A stretch of DNA of 64,000 nucleotides from Tretioscincus oriximinensis. Lineage: Eukaryota; Chordata; Lepidosauria; Squamata; Gymnophthalmidae. Every line of letters starts with the position of its first letter. Positions within the stretch are counted from its first letter, which is position 1. Position numbers and translations under genes: made by a program. Positions 1-10,430 of the stretch are shown here, piece by piece. The notes under the pieces were generated by a model that ran no database searches, was not told where the DNA came from, and was given only the letters and a program-made list of their open reading frames with translations. The stretch lies in NCBI GenBank assembly GCA_022410635.1, contig JAJVDF010000017.1, forward strand, positions 3,570,358 to 3,634,357. The letters are read 5' to 3'.

Positions 1-399
1 ACATGTTGATGTTTGCCACCAGATGATTAGCACCTACCAAGTGGCAGTCCTGCTGATTTGTTTTTAAAATAAGACTAGCTGCAGACAAATTATTGGATGT
101 GTCTATCTTGTCTTTCACATCACTGGCAATAAGCAACAGTCATAAGTGTCGGGAGATAAAGGAGATAATAGGCCTTCCGATTATGCAGGCACAACAAAAA
201 TATACCTGGTCCACCAATTAAAGCAGTCAAATTCACATTAAACTAACAAGACAGAATGCTGAGGTTTCTNATCACTTTTTAGCAATGTACAGAGATTCGT
301 ACTAAAAAATGAAATATAGCACAGCAAGGAAAATATAGATCACATTGATATTATTGGGATGATCATATTCCAGACATTGACTTAAACATGCCTAAAGGA
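1..399. other. Unassigned AT-rich sequence
   Basis: No coding, RNA or repeat signature was recognised. The CR1 piece begins near its right edge. Confidence 0.4.
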
Positions 400-845
400 A
401 TGCCCCTGGGAGAACTTGAGTTATTTTCTCTATCACATAACACTATGACCAGGGGCACTCTTTGAAGCTCATAGGCAGAAGAGTTAGGATAGACAAGGGA
501 AAATATTTTTTTACACAAAAAGCCATTGGTCTATGGAATTTACTTCCAGAAGAGGTGGTAGCTTGCAATCTGGGTAGCTTTAAGATAGTATTAGACAAAT
601 TCATGGAAGCCAAGTGCATCAACATCTACTAAGATGGATGTCTTAATACTGCCTCTGGGATACAGCAACAGGCATTATTCCTGAAATGGCATTTGCAAGG
701 AGTCAAGAACAGGTGGAGATTTTTGTTTTCTTCTGCTTGACACTGGCCAGACACTGGCCAGTGGGCCACTGTGTGAGGCAGAATGCTGAACTAGATGGGC
801 TGTGGTTTGATTCAGCAGGGATATGCATTTCAAAGCTTGGGGATG
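400..845 (+). mobile_element. CR1 LINE 3' end (ORF2 C-terminus plus 3' UTR), decayed
   Basis: Plus-strand translation gives the C-terminal signature of the CR1 ORF2 protein in broken frames: a GKYFFTQ-like block, then LWNLLPEEVV, then a DKFME-like segment. The 3' UTR follows and ends in the block around GCTGAACTAGATGGGCTGTGG, shared with the other CR1 copies here. A short duplication (CACTGGCCAGA twice, near 740-760) sits in the UTR. Stops and a lost frame make it a dead 5'-truncated copy. Confidence 0.8.
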
Positions 846-2094
846 GGTTTCTTTCTTATTTGGGAAATCTTAACACCTTGAACGACACTTTTTGGTTACA
901 TTTGGGACAGAAAAATAGCAAGACACAGCAGCAGGAAATGTAGTCAAACTCAGCCTGAAAATTACTGCTACGAACAAGGGATCAGGCAGGGCCGTGGACA
1001 GCTGAATAGATAAATGGTCATCAGCAAATAGCACCTGTCATCAGGGCACACTAGAAGATGAAGGGGGAAAGCAAGGAGGAAACGGGGTAGTTTGGGATAT
1101 TCAACCTTTTATGTGCATCTACAAATGATGTTATACTTGGTAAAGGGGCAAGTGAAGAAGTCTTGCCTGATTTCACCCCATGTCTTTGTGTAGGTATGCA
1201 ATGCATGAACGTATGGGCATCCTGGCAGATGTGGTTTTATCTGTCCTGTTCCTCTCAATGCATTTTAGGTAATATGGTTTTATAGAAGAGGCAGGAGTTT
1301 TTCAAATCAAATATGAAGTAGCCCTTTGTTGGTACTTCTACTTAGAATTCCCTCCCTAACTCCGCTTCTTTTCTTGGCACTATGTTTTCTGTTTGCTATT
1401 TGTCATTTCCAGATGCTTGACCACCGTTTCCTTTCTGTTTTACACATTCCAATGATTTACTTTGCTAAATTGTAATCGGAGGTACTAGGACATATCCTGA
1501 AACAATTATTTATAGAAAAATTAGTATGGTTTAGCAAAACAAATTGCAAAGGCAGTAAAACTTTTCAAAGATTCCGTAAGTACATCTATAATAATATATA
1601 ACTATTTTCACAAATTAATTGTCCATATAACGTTAATCTGAAAACAGTATCCACGCTTTGTCGTGTACACACTACCAACTCACAGACCAAGCATCAACTT
1701 GTGTTGCTGATCTCTTCAAAAACACAATGGCACATTTATCTAGGGCAGACATCTACATGGCTTATTGAACAGGAAGACAGAACTCATCAACACTGGCAAG
1801 GCTTAATAAAGAAATACCTTAAGCTATTGAAGGCTGGTTCCTTCTTATACATATTTACTACTTGGTGACTGAAGCATAAAGCAACATTTTGCATGTGTGG
1901 AAGCACCATCACAGATAAATAGTGCAGATAAGCCTTGTGAATTGTCTTCCATCGCTCCTAGCAATACTTTTTATAGGGTTGGTTGTAGCTTAACCACTTG
2001 CTCAGTGTCCTCTTGACAGATATGTGCCCAGCTTCTCTTCATGTGCTCCTTATGATTGAGGCTCCAAAATCTACCAAGGCTGTTTCAAATAGGT
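846..2094. other. Unassigned sequence
   Basis: No repeat family or exon recognised on either strand. Ordinary AT-rich composition. Confidence 0.4.
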
Positions 2095-2238
2095 CCTACA
2101 TCTTGAATATTTCTGGGAGTTGAGAACAGATGAAGATTTTGCCTTTTTCTGCTTCAGGCATCCCAGGTGAAATTGGTGTGCCACTGTGTGAGATAGAATG
2201 CTGGACTGGATTCAGCAGGGCTCCTCTTATGTTCAATG
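2095..2238 (+). mobile_element. CR1 LINE 3' UTR fragment
   Basis: It matches the terminal part of the CR1 3' UTR seen elsewhere here: a TTGAGAACAG block, TCTGCTTCAGGCA, then GGTGTGCCACTGTGTGAGA and GCTGGACTGGATTCAGCAGG, ending near CTCTTATGTTCA. No coding part is left. Confidence 0.7.
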
Positions 2239-3392
2239 GGTAGCTACAATTTAATTCCTTTCAATTTTACAGGTGCTAATCCTGAGCTCAGGAAATAGTT
2301 GTAGCTACGTTACACAGAAAATTGTGTGGAAAGCAAAGGGTCACCAGTCCAATCTCAAGCATTTCCTCAGAAACAAGTAACGGTAAACCAATTTTCTCTC
2401 TGTTCCAATAAAGGTGCCCAGGAGGACCCCATGCAGCCACCCAGAAGGTAGCCACAATTCAGTGATACTCAATAACAACAGTAGCCCTGAACTCCAAAAC
2501 AGAAGACAACAAATCAACTTCTGCATGACATGACCCTGGGGGCCTTCAAGTATCCTTTTCAGATATTTTAAGACAGTTTGTTATGTCAAACATATCACAC
2601 TTACTTCCAAAGATGTTCTGTGATTCTTCCTCTTGTTCTCTCAGCCAAGAAGAATAAAAGGGGGTTTATTTTACAAGGATCATCTACTGTGCTATCTGCA
2701 GCTTCTGTCAATGCAAGGCAGACAAGCAACTAGGCGAAATTAATGCACCCTGAAAACCCAGACTGTCTGTAACATTTGATTCTACTGGAGACTGCAAAGT
2801 CTCCATTACATCCTGGAAGTATTAGCTTCATAATATTATCATTTTGCCGTGACAATTAACTTCACTAACATAGGAGCTCTGTGGCTGCCAAGTAATTCCT
2901 GGAAGAACTGCTGGGAATGAAACACAAATATACATACGCTAACAGAACAGAGATGTTATCATTCATTTCAGCCAACAAGGGCTGTGTGATTCAATGCGTT
3001 TTAAGCATTGCCACAATAGATGCGGAAGAGACAGTTTTACTAAAACTTTAAATCCTTTTTCCTGGAATTTCACAAGTTTGCGTCTCTTCTGTTGTTTATC
3101 ATCACAAGTATAAAGCAATTTTCTCAATTAAACTCTGATATTGCACTTCCGAAGCCTGCATCTTTGCAGAACTCTGTTCTAGATTATTTTGGCATCTACG
3201 TTTTTAAAGTAATATAGTCAGATGTCGCATCTATTTCAGTGATTGAAAACTAGATCAGAGATTCAATAAACTCATTTTAATATATTAGGCAATGAAGGGG
3301 GAATTCAACTCTTTCTGAGAGGTTGGTGGTCCCTCTGGAAAGCTGTTATATCAGACCATGTCATATTGTACCTTTGATTTGCATTATTGTAT
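2239..3392. other. Unassigned sequence
   Basis: A 61-codon minus-strand ORF at 2341-2526 has no recognisable domain and looks fortuitous. Nothing else was identified. Confidence 0.4.
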
Positions 3393-3622
3393 AGAAGGAG
3401 GAGGAGAATCTGGTTTTATACCCCGGCCTTCTTCCCCAAAGGGACTCAGAGTGGCTTACAAGGTTATCTTTTGCCTAAAGGCTTACATCTATTCTATCTT
3501 CTCCACATGCTGTGGTGGTACCTATTAATCTACTTTGCAAATGTCTTTGCTTTCAAACAGATAGGCTGGCTAAAGCTGAGGCCAGTAGAGGGTGATACAT
3601 GGTTCTCAATCTCCAATATCTC
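3393..3622 (-). mobile_element. Sauria-SINE-like SINE, old copy
   Basis: The left end carries the SINE 3' tail in reverse (GTTTTATACCCCGGCCTTC, then GGGACTCAGAGTGGCTTACA). The body follows (AGGCTTACAT, then CACATGCTGTGGTGGTACC) and ends in the GGCTGGCTAAAGCTG / AGTAGAGGGTGATAC block near the tRNA-like head. The same order occurs at 43163-43440 and, on the other strand, at 49868-50160. It is more diverged than those, and the promoter boxes are not clear. Confidence 0.65.
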
Positions 3623-3661
3623 TATTGAAATCCCAAAGTTCTTAACCTCTTGCATCACCAT

Positions 3662-3916
3662 NTAAGAATATAAGTACTTAAGAGAAGCCCTGCTGAATCC
3701 GACCAGGGTCCAGCCTTCTGTTTCACACTCTGGCCCAGCACCTGGGCAGTCTGTAAAATAAGAAGGAAAAATCTTCAACTGTTCTTGACGCCCTGCAGAA
3801 GGCATTTCAGGAACCCTGCCTGTTGCTCCATCTCAGAGGCAGTATCAAACATCCATCCTAGTATCTGTTTATAACCTTGGCTTCCATGAACTTGTCTAAT
3901 CCTGTCTTAAAGCCTT
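3662..3916 (-). mobile_element. CR1 LINE 3' end fragment
   Basis: Read on the minus strand, it runs from the last ORF2 codons (rc of CATGAACTTGTCTAATCCTG) through the 3' UTR to the terminal TAAGAATATAAG-type end. It shares the GCACCTGGGCAGTCTG block with the copies at 5344, 6263, 9768 and 27873. Confidence 0.75.
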
Positions 3917-5343
3917 AATATAGGCATAAGGTGCCCCATACGTATGGACAATTGAGTCAGAACTGGGATATCATGGATCTTTATCAGAGAAGGCACATCT
4001 TCAAATCCAGGTATATTGTCTGGAGCACACCAATTGCATTCTACCTGCCTACTCCAATGTACAATAAGAAGAAAATTAGACAAATTTTCTGAGTTTTCNT
4101 CAACTCAAGATTCTGGTATTTAAAATGGACTTCAAAATTTTGTGTGCCTGAAACAGAATATGAAACTGTGTTTTGCATCACATAAGCATTATTAAAGGCA
4201 GACCTTCTGTTATAGCAAGCGAACATTTCTAATAGAGCAGAATATGCAGTACATATCCCAAAAATGGTTTACGTTATATTTCTCTTTGTGTTTTAAAGCC
4301 CAAATATGTCTGAATTGTTCAAAACATCAGAGTAAACCAGGGTAACTAAATACATGAGGTTAATGATGGTGATTCAACTCTCCCACTGATCTTAACTGAA
4401 GTCTTAAGAAAAAGAGCCAAGGAAAGTAATAGGGAAATTGTATTTGTCTGACCTTGTGACAGAACTGTTAAAACTATGAGCAGCTTGACAGGTAACATCT
4501 GGGTTTACCGACTATGGGAATTTGGAAACTCGCCATGCCCTTAACTCTTCTATTATAAACCAATCTTCCACTGACTGCTTAAAGAAAGCAAAAGGGGGAA
4601 TTTAAAAGACATTTCAGACGGTACTCTGAAGAAAACCTGCAGTCTTCCTGCTTTATTTTGGTTTCAGACTGTGGCTTTTACTGTCTATAATCAGCTCATT
4701 TACTGGTGTTAATCAGTCAAAAACAGTAAAGAGGCCACTAAACACCCGGCTTGGTTTCTTTGCATCATTCCTATATTCTCTTTGCTTACAAGACTGCTTC
4801 TGTATGCCCTAAGCTAGAACCAGGCATGCTCTGAAGTGCTAACAAAGCCACTCAGTTTCCCTGGGAAATGGAAGGATGACTGTATTATGGTCCTAGAAAA
4901 CAGTAACAAAGTGAGCAGGTGTCCCAATCACAACTCTGATATTCAGAAAGGAACAAAAAGAAACATAACCTATAAGCAATAAAATAAAACTTACATAGTG
5001 GCTTCAAGAATAGAATTCTTTGAGAACTTCTAAACTCCTAAGGAAAAATATTGCTATCTGAGATACAACAGTGGGCATTGTGTCTTCCAAAAGTTTGATG
5101 TAAAAGTTGTCCGAATCCTAAAGGTATGGTGTTAGTATGAGAGTAACTGCAAAGGATAATAGATTCAATACTAAGAAATGGCTTTTAAATTACCTAAATA
5201 CATGGGCAGAGATAATAGGCTACAGAAGATATTATTATTAATGTTATTATTATTGTTTATTCCTATAGTGTTAACAATATTAATACCTTTTTTAAATGCC
5301 GTGTTTTTAATTGCTGTTATTAGCTGGCACTGGTTCAATAGAG
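3917..5343. other. Unassigned sequence
   Basis: No convincing gene or repeat. A run rich in ATT near 5230-5260 is low-complexity. Confidence 0.4.
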
Positions 5344-5895
5344 ATCCCTGAATGTAAGAGGAGCACTGCTGAATGGGTCTAGAGCCCATTTAGTCTAGCA
5401 TTCTGGTTCACAGTGCCCGCCAATTGCACCTGGGCAGTCAGAAGCAGAAGAAATCAAAATCCTCACCTGTTCTCTACTCCCTGCAAATGGTATTTCAGGA
5501 ATGCTGACTGTTGCTCCATCCCAGAGGCAGTACCAAAAGATCCATCTCTGTAGCTATTTATACCTTGATATCCATGAACTTGTTAAATCTATCTTAAAGC
5601 TATCCATGCTGCTAGCTACCACCTCCTCTTTTAAAAGTAAATTCCACAGGCCGATGACTCAGTGAAAAAAATACTTTGTCTGTCCTCACTTTTCTGCCCA
5701 TCAGTTTCAAGGAATGTTCCCTGATCCTAGTGTTATGTGATAGAANAAAATATTTTTTCTCTATTCACCTTATCCATGCCATGCATGATTTTGTACACTT
5801 CAATCAGATCACCTTTTAAATGCTGTTTTTCAAGGCTGAAGAGGCTCAGATGTTGCAGCCTGATTTCATACTGAGAGTAGAGTTGTACTGAACTG
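5344..5895 (-). mobile_element. CR1 LINE 3' end, about 550 bp
   Basis: The minus strand holds the C-terminal part of the ORF2 protein (QHLSLFSLEKQHLKGDLIE at 5733-5921, then a KVRTDKVFF-like block) followed by the 3' UTR. It is parallel to the copy at 6263-8246 but lacks the reverse transcriptase core. Frameshifts and an in-frame N show decay. Confidence 0.8.
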
Positions 5896-6783
5896 ATGTT
5901 TCCTATTAGCAAATCACCCAAAGAAAACCAGAATTATTAGACTTGCAAGCTTTGTCACTTTTGAAAACACACTCAAGGTGGGAAATATGTACAATAAATG
6001 TATCTGATCCATGCTGCAATACTACTTCCTGTTTCTCAATTGCCTAAACAGCCTGTAGTAGGTGGGGCCAAAACTGTCTTGCATGTGATGTCATCAAATA
6101 GGCATAGCATAAATCTGGGAAATCTCTGGAGTAACTAAAAAAAAAAGTAGCTCACCTCCCCTTTTTCAGATTTCACAGTGGACTTTTTCTAAAATCCGAT
6201 CAATAGCCTCCATAGGACATTTGTTAACAGGAACTTGTTAGATCTCGCGAGACTTCAAGGATACACTTAAGAACATAAGAAGAGTCATACTGGATCAGGC
6301 CACAGCCTATCTAGTCCAACATTCTGTCTCACACAGAGGCCCACCAGATGCACTTGGGCAGTCTGAACAGAGGAAAGCAAAATATGCACCTGTTCATGAC
6401 TCCCTGCAAATGGTATTTCATGAGCACTACCTGTTGCTCCATCCTGGAGGCAACATCCAGACATCGATCCTAGTAACCATTTATACCTTTGGTGTCCATA
6501 AACCTGTCTAGTCCTGTCTTGAAACTATCCAAGCTGTTAGCTACTACCACCTCCTCAGGAAGTAAATTCCACAGGCTGATGACTCTCTGGGTGAAAAAAT
6601 ACATTCCTTTGCCTGTTCTCACTTTTCTACCCAACAGTTTTAAGGAGTGCCCTCTGGTCCTTGTGTTGTGTGATAGAGAAAACATTTTTCTTTGTTCACC
6701 CTGTCCCTCCCATGCATGATTTTATACACTTCGATCGGATCACCTCTCAAACGTCGCCTTTNGAGGCTGAAGAGGCCCAGACA

Positions 6784-7182
6784 TTACAGCCTGACTTCAC
6801 AAGGCAGGTGCTCCAGACCCTTGATCATTTTTGTTGCCCTTTTCTGCACCTTCTCCAGTTCCAAAATATCCCTCTTGAGATGTGGTGACCAGAATTGAAC
6901 ACAGGATTCCAAATGTGGCCTCACCACAGATTTATAAAGAGGCAAAACAACATTTGCTGACTTGTTTTCNATTCCTTTCCTAATTATCCCCAACATGGAA
7001 TTTGCCTTTTTTGCTGCTGTTGCACACTGGGTTGACATTTTCATTGAATTGTCCACCAACACCCCAAGATCCTTTTCTTGGTTACAGAAAGCTTGGTTCC
7101 CATCAGGTGGTAGGAGTAGCTGGGGTTCTTTGCCCCAATGTGCATGACTTTGCACTTGCTTAAACTGAAGTGCATTTGCCAC
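6784..7182 (-). pseudogene. CR1 ORF2 thumb / C-terminal fragment
   Basis: 132 codons open with one ambiguous residue. They include [33 protein letters not shown], and LYKSVVRPHLESCVQFWSPH followed by LELEKVQKRATKMI. These blocks are conserved in CR1 ORF2 after the RT palm. It ends in a frameshift near 6784, after which the C-terminus continues in another frame (6470-6685). Confidence 0.88.
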
Positions 7183-7385
7183 TTTGAAGCCTACTCACCC
7201 AATTTCAATAGATCACTCTGGAGTGCCTTACAATCATTTTCAGTTTTCACTACCCTGAACAATTTAGTGTCGTCAGCAAACTTGGCTACTTNACTATTTA
7301 CCTCGGCATCGAGATAGTTTACAAATATATTGAAAAGCAAAGGTCCTAGTACAGACCCCTGGGGTACCCCACTTCTTACCTCTTT

Positions 7386-7607
7386 TCACTCAGAGAACTG
7401 TNCATTTATTACTACCCTCTGTTTACTATCTTTTAGCCAGTTCTCAATCCAAGACAAAGTCTGTACTCTTATACCATAAGTGTGAAGCTTTTTTAGGAGC
7501 CTTTGATGAGGCACTTTATCAAAAGCCTTTTGAAAATCTAGATAGACAATATCAACTGAATCCCCTTTATCTACATGTTTGCTAACACTCTCCAAGAATT
7601 CTAGCAA
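7386..7607 (-). pseudogene. CR1 ORF2 reverse transcriptase fragment, palm motif A region
   Basis: An open 73-codon stretch reads VYLDFQKAFDKVPHQRLLKK near residues 20-40. This is the conserved Asp-containing motif A (LDFQKAFD) of non-LTR reverse transcriptases. It is part of the broken ORF2 of the CR1 copy at 6263-8246. The catalytic FADD lies downstream in sense direction at 7280-7269, separated by frame breaks. Not expected to be translated. Confidence 0.88.
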
Positions 7608-8246
7608 GTTAATAAGGCATGATTTACCTTTGCAGAAGCCAGCAATGGGTGCTTCTCCATGTGTTTAGTAATTTTGTCCTTAATTATGGTTTCCAACACT
7701 TTACCTGGAACTGATGTTAAACTCACAGGTCTATAATTTCCAGGATCACCCCTTTTTTGAAGATTGGTGTTACATTAGCTACCCTCCAATTTACTGGTAC
7801 TATGCCTGATCTTAAGGAAAGATTAAATATTTTTGTTAGAAGTTCAGCAATTTCAGATTTGAGTTCTTTAAGAATTCTTGGGTGAATGCTATCTGGCCCT
7901 GGGGATTTATTAATGTTCAGCTTATTAAGGCTAGCAAGGACCTCCTCCCTTGTTATCTTTATCCAGTTTAATTCCTCTGGTGTTCTTCCTTAGAAGACTA
8001 AATCTGTTGCGGGTAAATTCCCTCTGTCTTCTTCAGTGAAAACTGAAGCAAAAAATTCATTTAACCTCTCTGCAAACTCCACGTCCTCCTTGATTATGCC
8101 CTTTTATCCATTGCTATCTAGTGGTCCGACTGCTTTCCTGGTAGGATTCTTATTTTGGATATATTTGAAAAAGTCCTTATCATTTCTTTTAATATTCTTT
8201 GCAATGTGCTCCTCAAAGTTTTTCTTCGCATCCCTGACTTAAAAAT

Positions 8247-8991
8247 TCCCTGACACTTAAAATTCCATTGGCTCTTAGAACCACATGGTACCAGGAAACT
8301 GTACTCATACAGAATCCTGGGACCTGTAATTAGACATGTAATAAGATGGGAATACAAGACAATGTAATGTAAATAGCATCTTCTCATGGAAGTCATATAG
8401 TCAACAATGAGGTAAGTACAGACGGATATGCAAATGTGATATTCTGGATTAAAAGTCAATTACAGAATAAAATAAAATATGGGAGGGCAGNCTAGGACAC
8501 ACTGGAGGTCACAAAATACACAACCAAAGTGAATTTTATAGCTTCCGTGTGGATTAGAGATGGGATAGGAACACTAGTACCCATGTGTCACTGTCTCTAA
8601 GCTGTTCCTAAACTACTTGTTTAAATGTCTGTGAATGCTGCTTTAGTTTTTGAAATTATTCTACTGAAAGTGGAAAATTGGTAACAATTAGAGAAAATCA
8701 GGTAGCTACCCTGGCTCTTGTCTCCACATCAAGTATTCTTATCTCTAAGGATGGCATTTGAGACATATTTTGATGATAGAAGCAGCAATCTCAGTAATCC
8801 TGACTGCATTATTTCCAGAGGAAAAGATTTGTATAAAACATTGAAAGAGACCCAAATAAAAACTAATGGTTTGAAAGGAAAACTTTAGTTGTAGCAGGAA
8901 CAAAATGATAAGATTTTTAAAATGGCTACAATTCTGAAAAAATGTATGTAACATTTCAGACATTTCCCCATTATTCTTAAATATAACACAA
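8247..8991. other. Unassigned sequence
   Basis: ORFs in this stretch (for example 8745-8963 minus) match no family that I recognise. The flank ends in the target-site duplication of the next element (8992-9001). Confidence 0.4.
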
Positions 8992-9001
8992 ATATTTGAA
9001 G

Positions 9002-9173
9002 CAAAGGAGCTAGTAGCACTTTGAGACTAACTAGAGAAAAGTGGGTAGCATAAGCTTTCGTAGACAAGTCTACTTCTTCAGATGCCACCCACTTTTCTCT
9101 AGTTATTCTCAAAGTGCTATTACCTCCTTTGCTGGACTTTCTACAGACTAACACGGCTATTTCTCTGAAACAG
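9002..9173 (-). mobile_element. Fold-back mini Penelope-like element with hammerhead core
   Basis: A 172-bp insertion flanked by a perfect 10-bp target-site duplication, ATATTTGAAG at 8992-9001 and 9174-9183. In sense (minus) direction it has an inverted tail (from TTTCAGAGAAATAGCC), then a forward unit starting GCATCTGAAGAAG and ending CTCCTTTG. The two halves are near-complementary over about 50 bp (9002-9050 against 9084-9132). No coding sequence remains, so it must have been moved by a full-length relative such as the copy at 19134. It is the only young copy here with all core hammerhead residues. A template-switched product of PLE reverse transcription is the likely origin. Confidence 0.88.
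9040..9084 (-). ncRNA. Hammerhead-ribozyme-like motif (PLE type)
   Basis: The minus strand reads CTGAAGA (9081-9075, fits CUGANGA), a stem II with perfect 6-bp arms GTAGAC/GTCTAC, GAAA (9059-9056), a very short stem III GC-TTAT-GC, then TA at 9047-9046 (the UH cleavage dinucleotide). Hammerheads in PLE terminal repeats are established. Here the flanking inverted repeat can also pair across the same bases, so a competing hairpin is possible. Confidence 0.7.
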
Positions 9174-9276
9174 ATATTTGAAGAATTTGTTACCATTGGC
9201 ACGTCCTTTGTATTTCCTATGATATTTTAAGAATATCATAGAATTCTTGTTTTGGGAATGCGAACAACCCCCCCCC

Positions 9277-9290
9277 CCCCAAATGCTTTG
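9277..9290. repeat. Poly-C tract
   Basis: An uninterrupted run of about 14 C, the sort of site prone to length error in assembly. Confidence 0.8.
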
Positions 9291-9396
9291 ACAATATTAT
9301 AAGTAGTCTTAAGTCTTAACCTGTTTAAGACAATCACATCTTGAAATAATTCTATCAAATCATATAAAATTATGCAAGTCGTCGAAATCTGTGGTT

Positions 9397-9650
9397 AAAT
9401 CTTTAAGATAGAATTAGACAAATTCATGGAAGCCAAGTATATACAGTATTAGAATGTATCTTTGAAGTCTGTCTCCAGGATGGAACACACACAATATTCG
9501 TGGAATACTATTTGCAGGAGTCGAGAACAGGTGAGCAGTCTCTGCTTGGGATTTCCGAGATGCAGTTGGTGGGCCACTGAGTGAGTCAGAATGTTGGACT
9601 GGATGGTCTATGGCTCCTTTCAACTGGGCTATTCTTATGTTTTTATATAT
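9397..9650 (+). mobile_element. CR1 LINE 3' end fragment
   Basis: It begins in the last ORF2 codons (TTAGACAAATTCATGGAAGC) and runs through the 3' UTR (CTCCAGGATGGA, GGTGGGCCACTGAGTGAG, GTTGGACTGGATGG) to a TTCTTATGTTTT end. It lies head-to-head with the minus-strand CR1 end at 9768. Confidence 0.8.
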
Positions 9651-9767
9651 TAGATAGATATGGTTCAAATATACAATCCTGTTGGCACCTCTGTAGGCAG
9701 GAATAGAATTTGCAGGGTAACCTGTGAGATTACATTTGATTTTCAGATTGATATTTACATCCATGTA

Positions 9768-10026
9768 CATAAGAACATAAGAAGAGCCATACTGGATCAG
9801 GCCACAGCCCATCACGACAAGCATTCTGTGTCACACAGAGGCCCACCAGATGCACCTGGGCAGTCCAAACAGAGGAAAGCAAAATATGCTCCTGTTCATG
9901 ACTCCCTCCAAATGGTATTTCAAGAGTCCTGCCTGTTGCTCCATCCCGGAGGCGACATCCAGGCAACTATCCTAGTATCCATTCATACCCTTAGTGTCCA
10001 TAAACCTGTCTAGTCCTGTCTTTTTT
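9768..10026 (-). mobile_element. CR1 LINE 3' end fragment
   Basis: The minus-strand CR1 terminus (ACATAAGAACATAAGAAGAG on the plus strand) is followed by the full 3' UTR up to the rc of the last ORF2 codons (CCATAAACCTGTCTAGTCCT). It is very close to the copy at 6263 and so of the same subfamily. Confidence 0.85.
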
Positions 10027-10430
10027 TGTAGAAAAGTGAAAAGCAGCTTTGAAATGTACAAAGTTCTTTGGGGACTATGGAGAATTTCTCAACAAGATCT
10101 TGGAGCATAAGTCAATGGTCCATAGCAGATGTTCCCTTCCTAATCCATTTGTTCTTCTTCCAAAATGACTCATTAGCAAGTCAGGCTCACAACGTTCTGC
10201 AAATATGTCTCACATATATCTTGCTAATAATACCAAAGAGACTGATTGGTCTGTATTCACTGGATCACTCCTGTTCCTCTTTTAAAAATAGGGACAATGG
10301 TAATTATGATCTTATCCTTAGAGATATGAGCAGAGTGTACATTAAAACAATGTCCAAACTTAGGGGGCACCCACTGAAATCGGCTTTAATAAGCTCATTG
10401 TGATTGAAACCAATTCATTGAGCTTTGCAG
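10027..10430 (-). pseudogene. Decayed non-LTR reverse transcriptase fragment
   Basis: Minus-strand translation around 10290-10190, across frame breaks, gives a block resembling the N-terminal RT region of LINEs (VPIFK, then a decayed NYRPISL-like stretch, then ISKIY-like). The plus-strand ORF at 10068-10403 is its shadow. The clade could not be fixed, and it is not the CR1 type nearby. The call rests on one motif. Confidence 0.45.

Larger units (their letters stand above)
6263..8246 (-). mobile_element. CR1 LINE, 5'-truncated, reverse transcriptase to 3' end
   Basis: This is the longest CR1 copy here, about 2 kb. In sense order the minus strand starts in the linker before RT (RDAKKNFEEHIAKN type, 8240-8120). 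It continues with YLDFQKAFDKVPH (7386-7607), the catalytic FADD box at 7280-7269, [16 protein letters not shown] and VRPHLESCVQFWSP (6784-7182), then EEVVVANSLDSFKTGLDRFM (6470-6685). The 3' UTR ends at the TTAAGAACATAAG-type terminus. The N-terminal endonuclease and ORF1 are missing, as is usual after incomplete target-primed reverse transcription. Several frameshifts and Ns break the frame, so it cannot act. The family codes for the enzyme that copies its own RNA at a nicked chromosomal site. Confidence 0.92.

Noticed and set aside
9414..10013. Long overlapping ORFs on both strands (9414-9824, 9660-10013, 9730-9966)
   Set aside because: They are readings of CR1 3' UTRs lying head-to-head.
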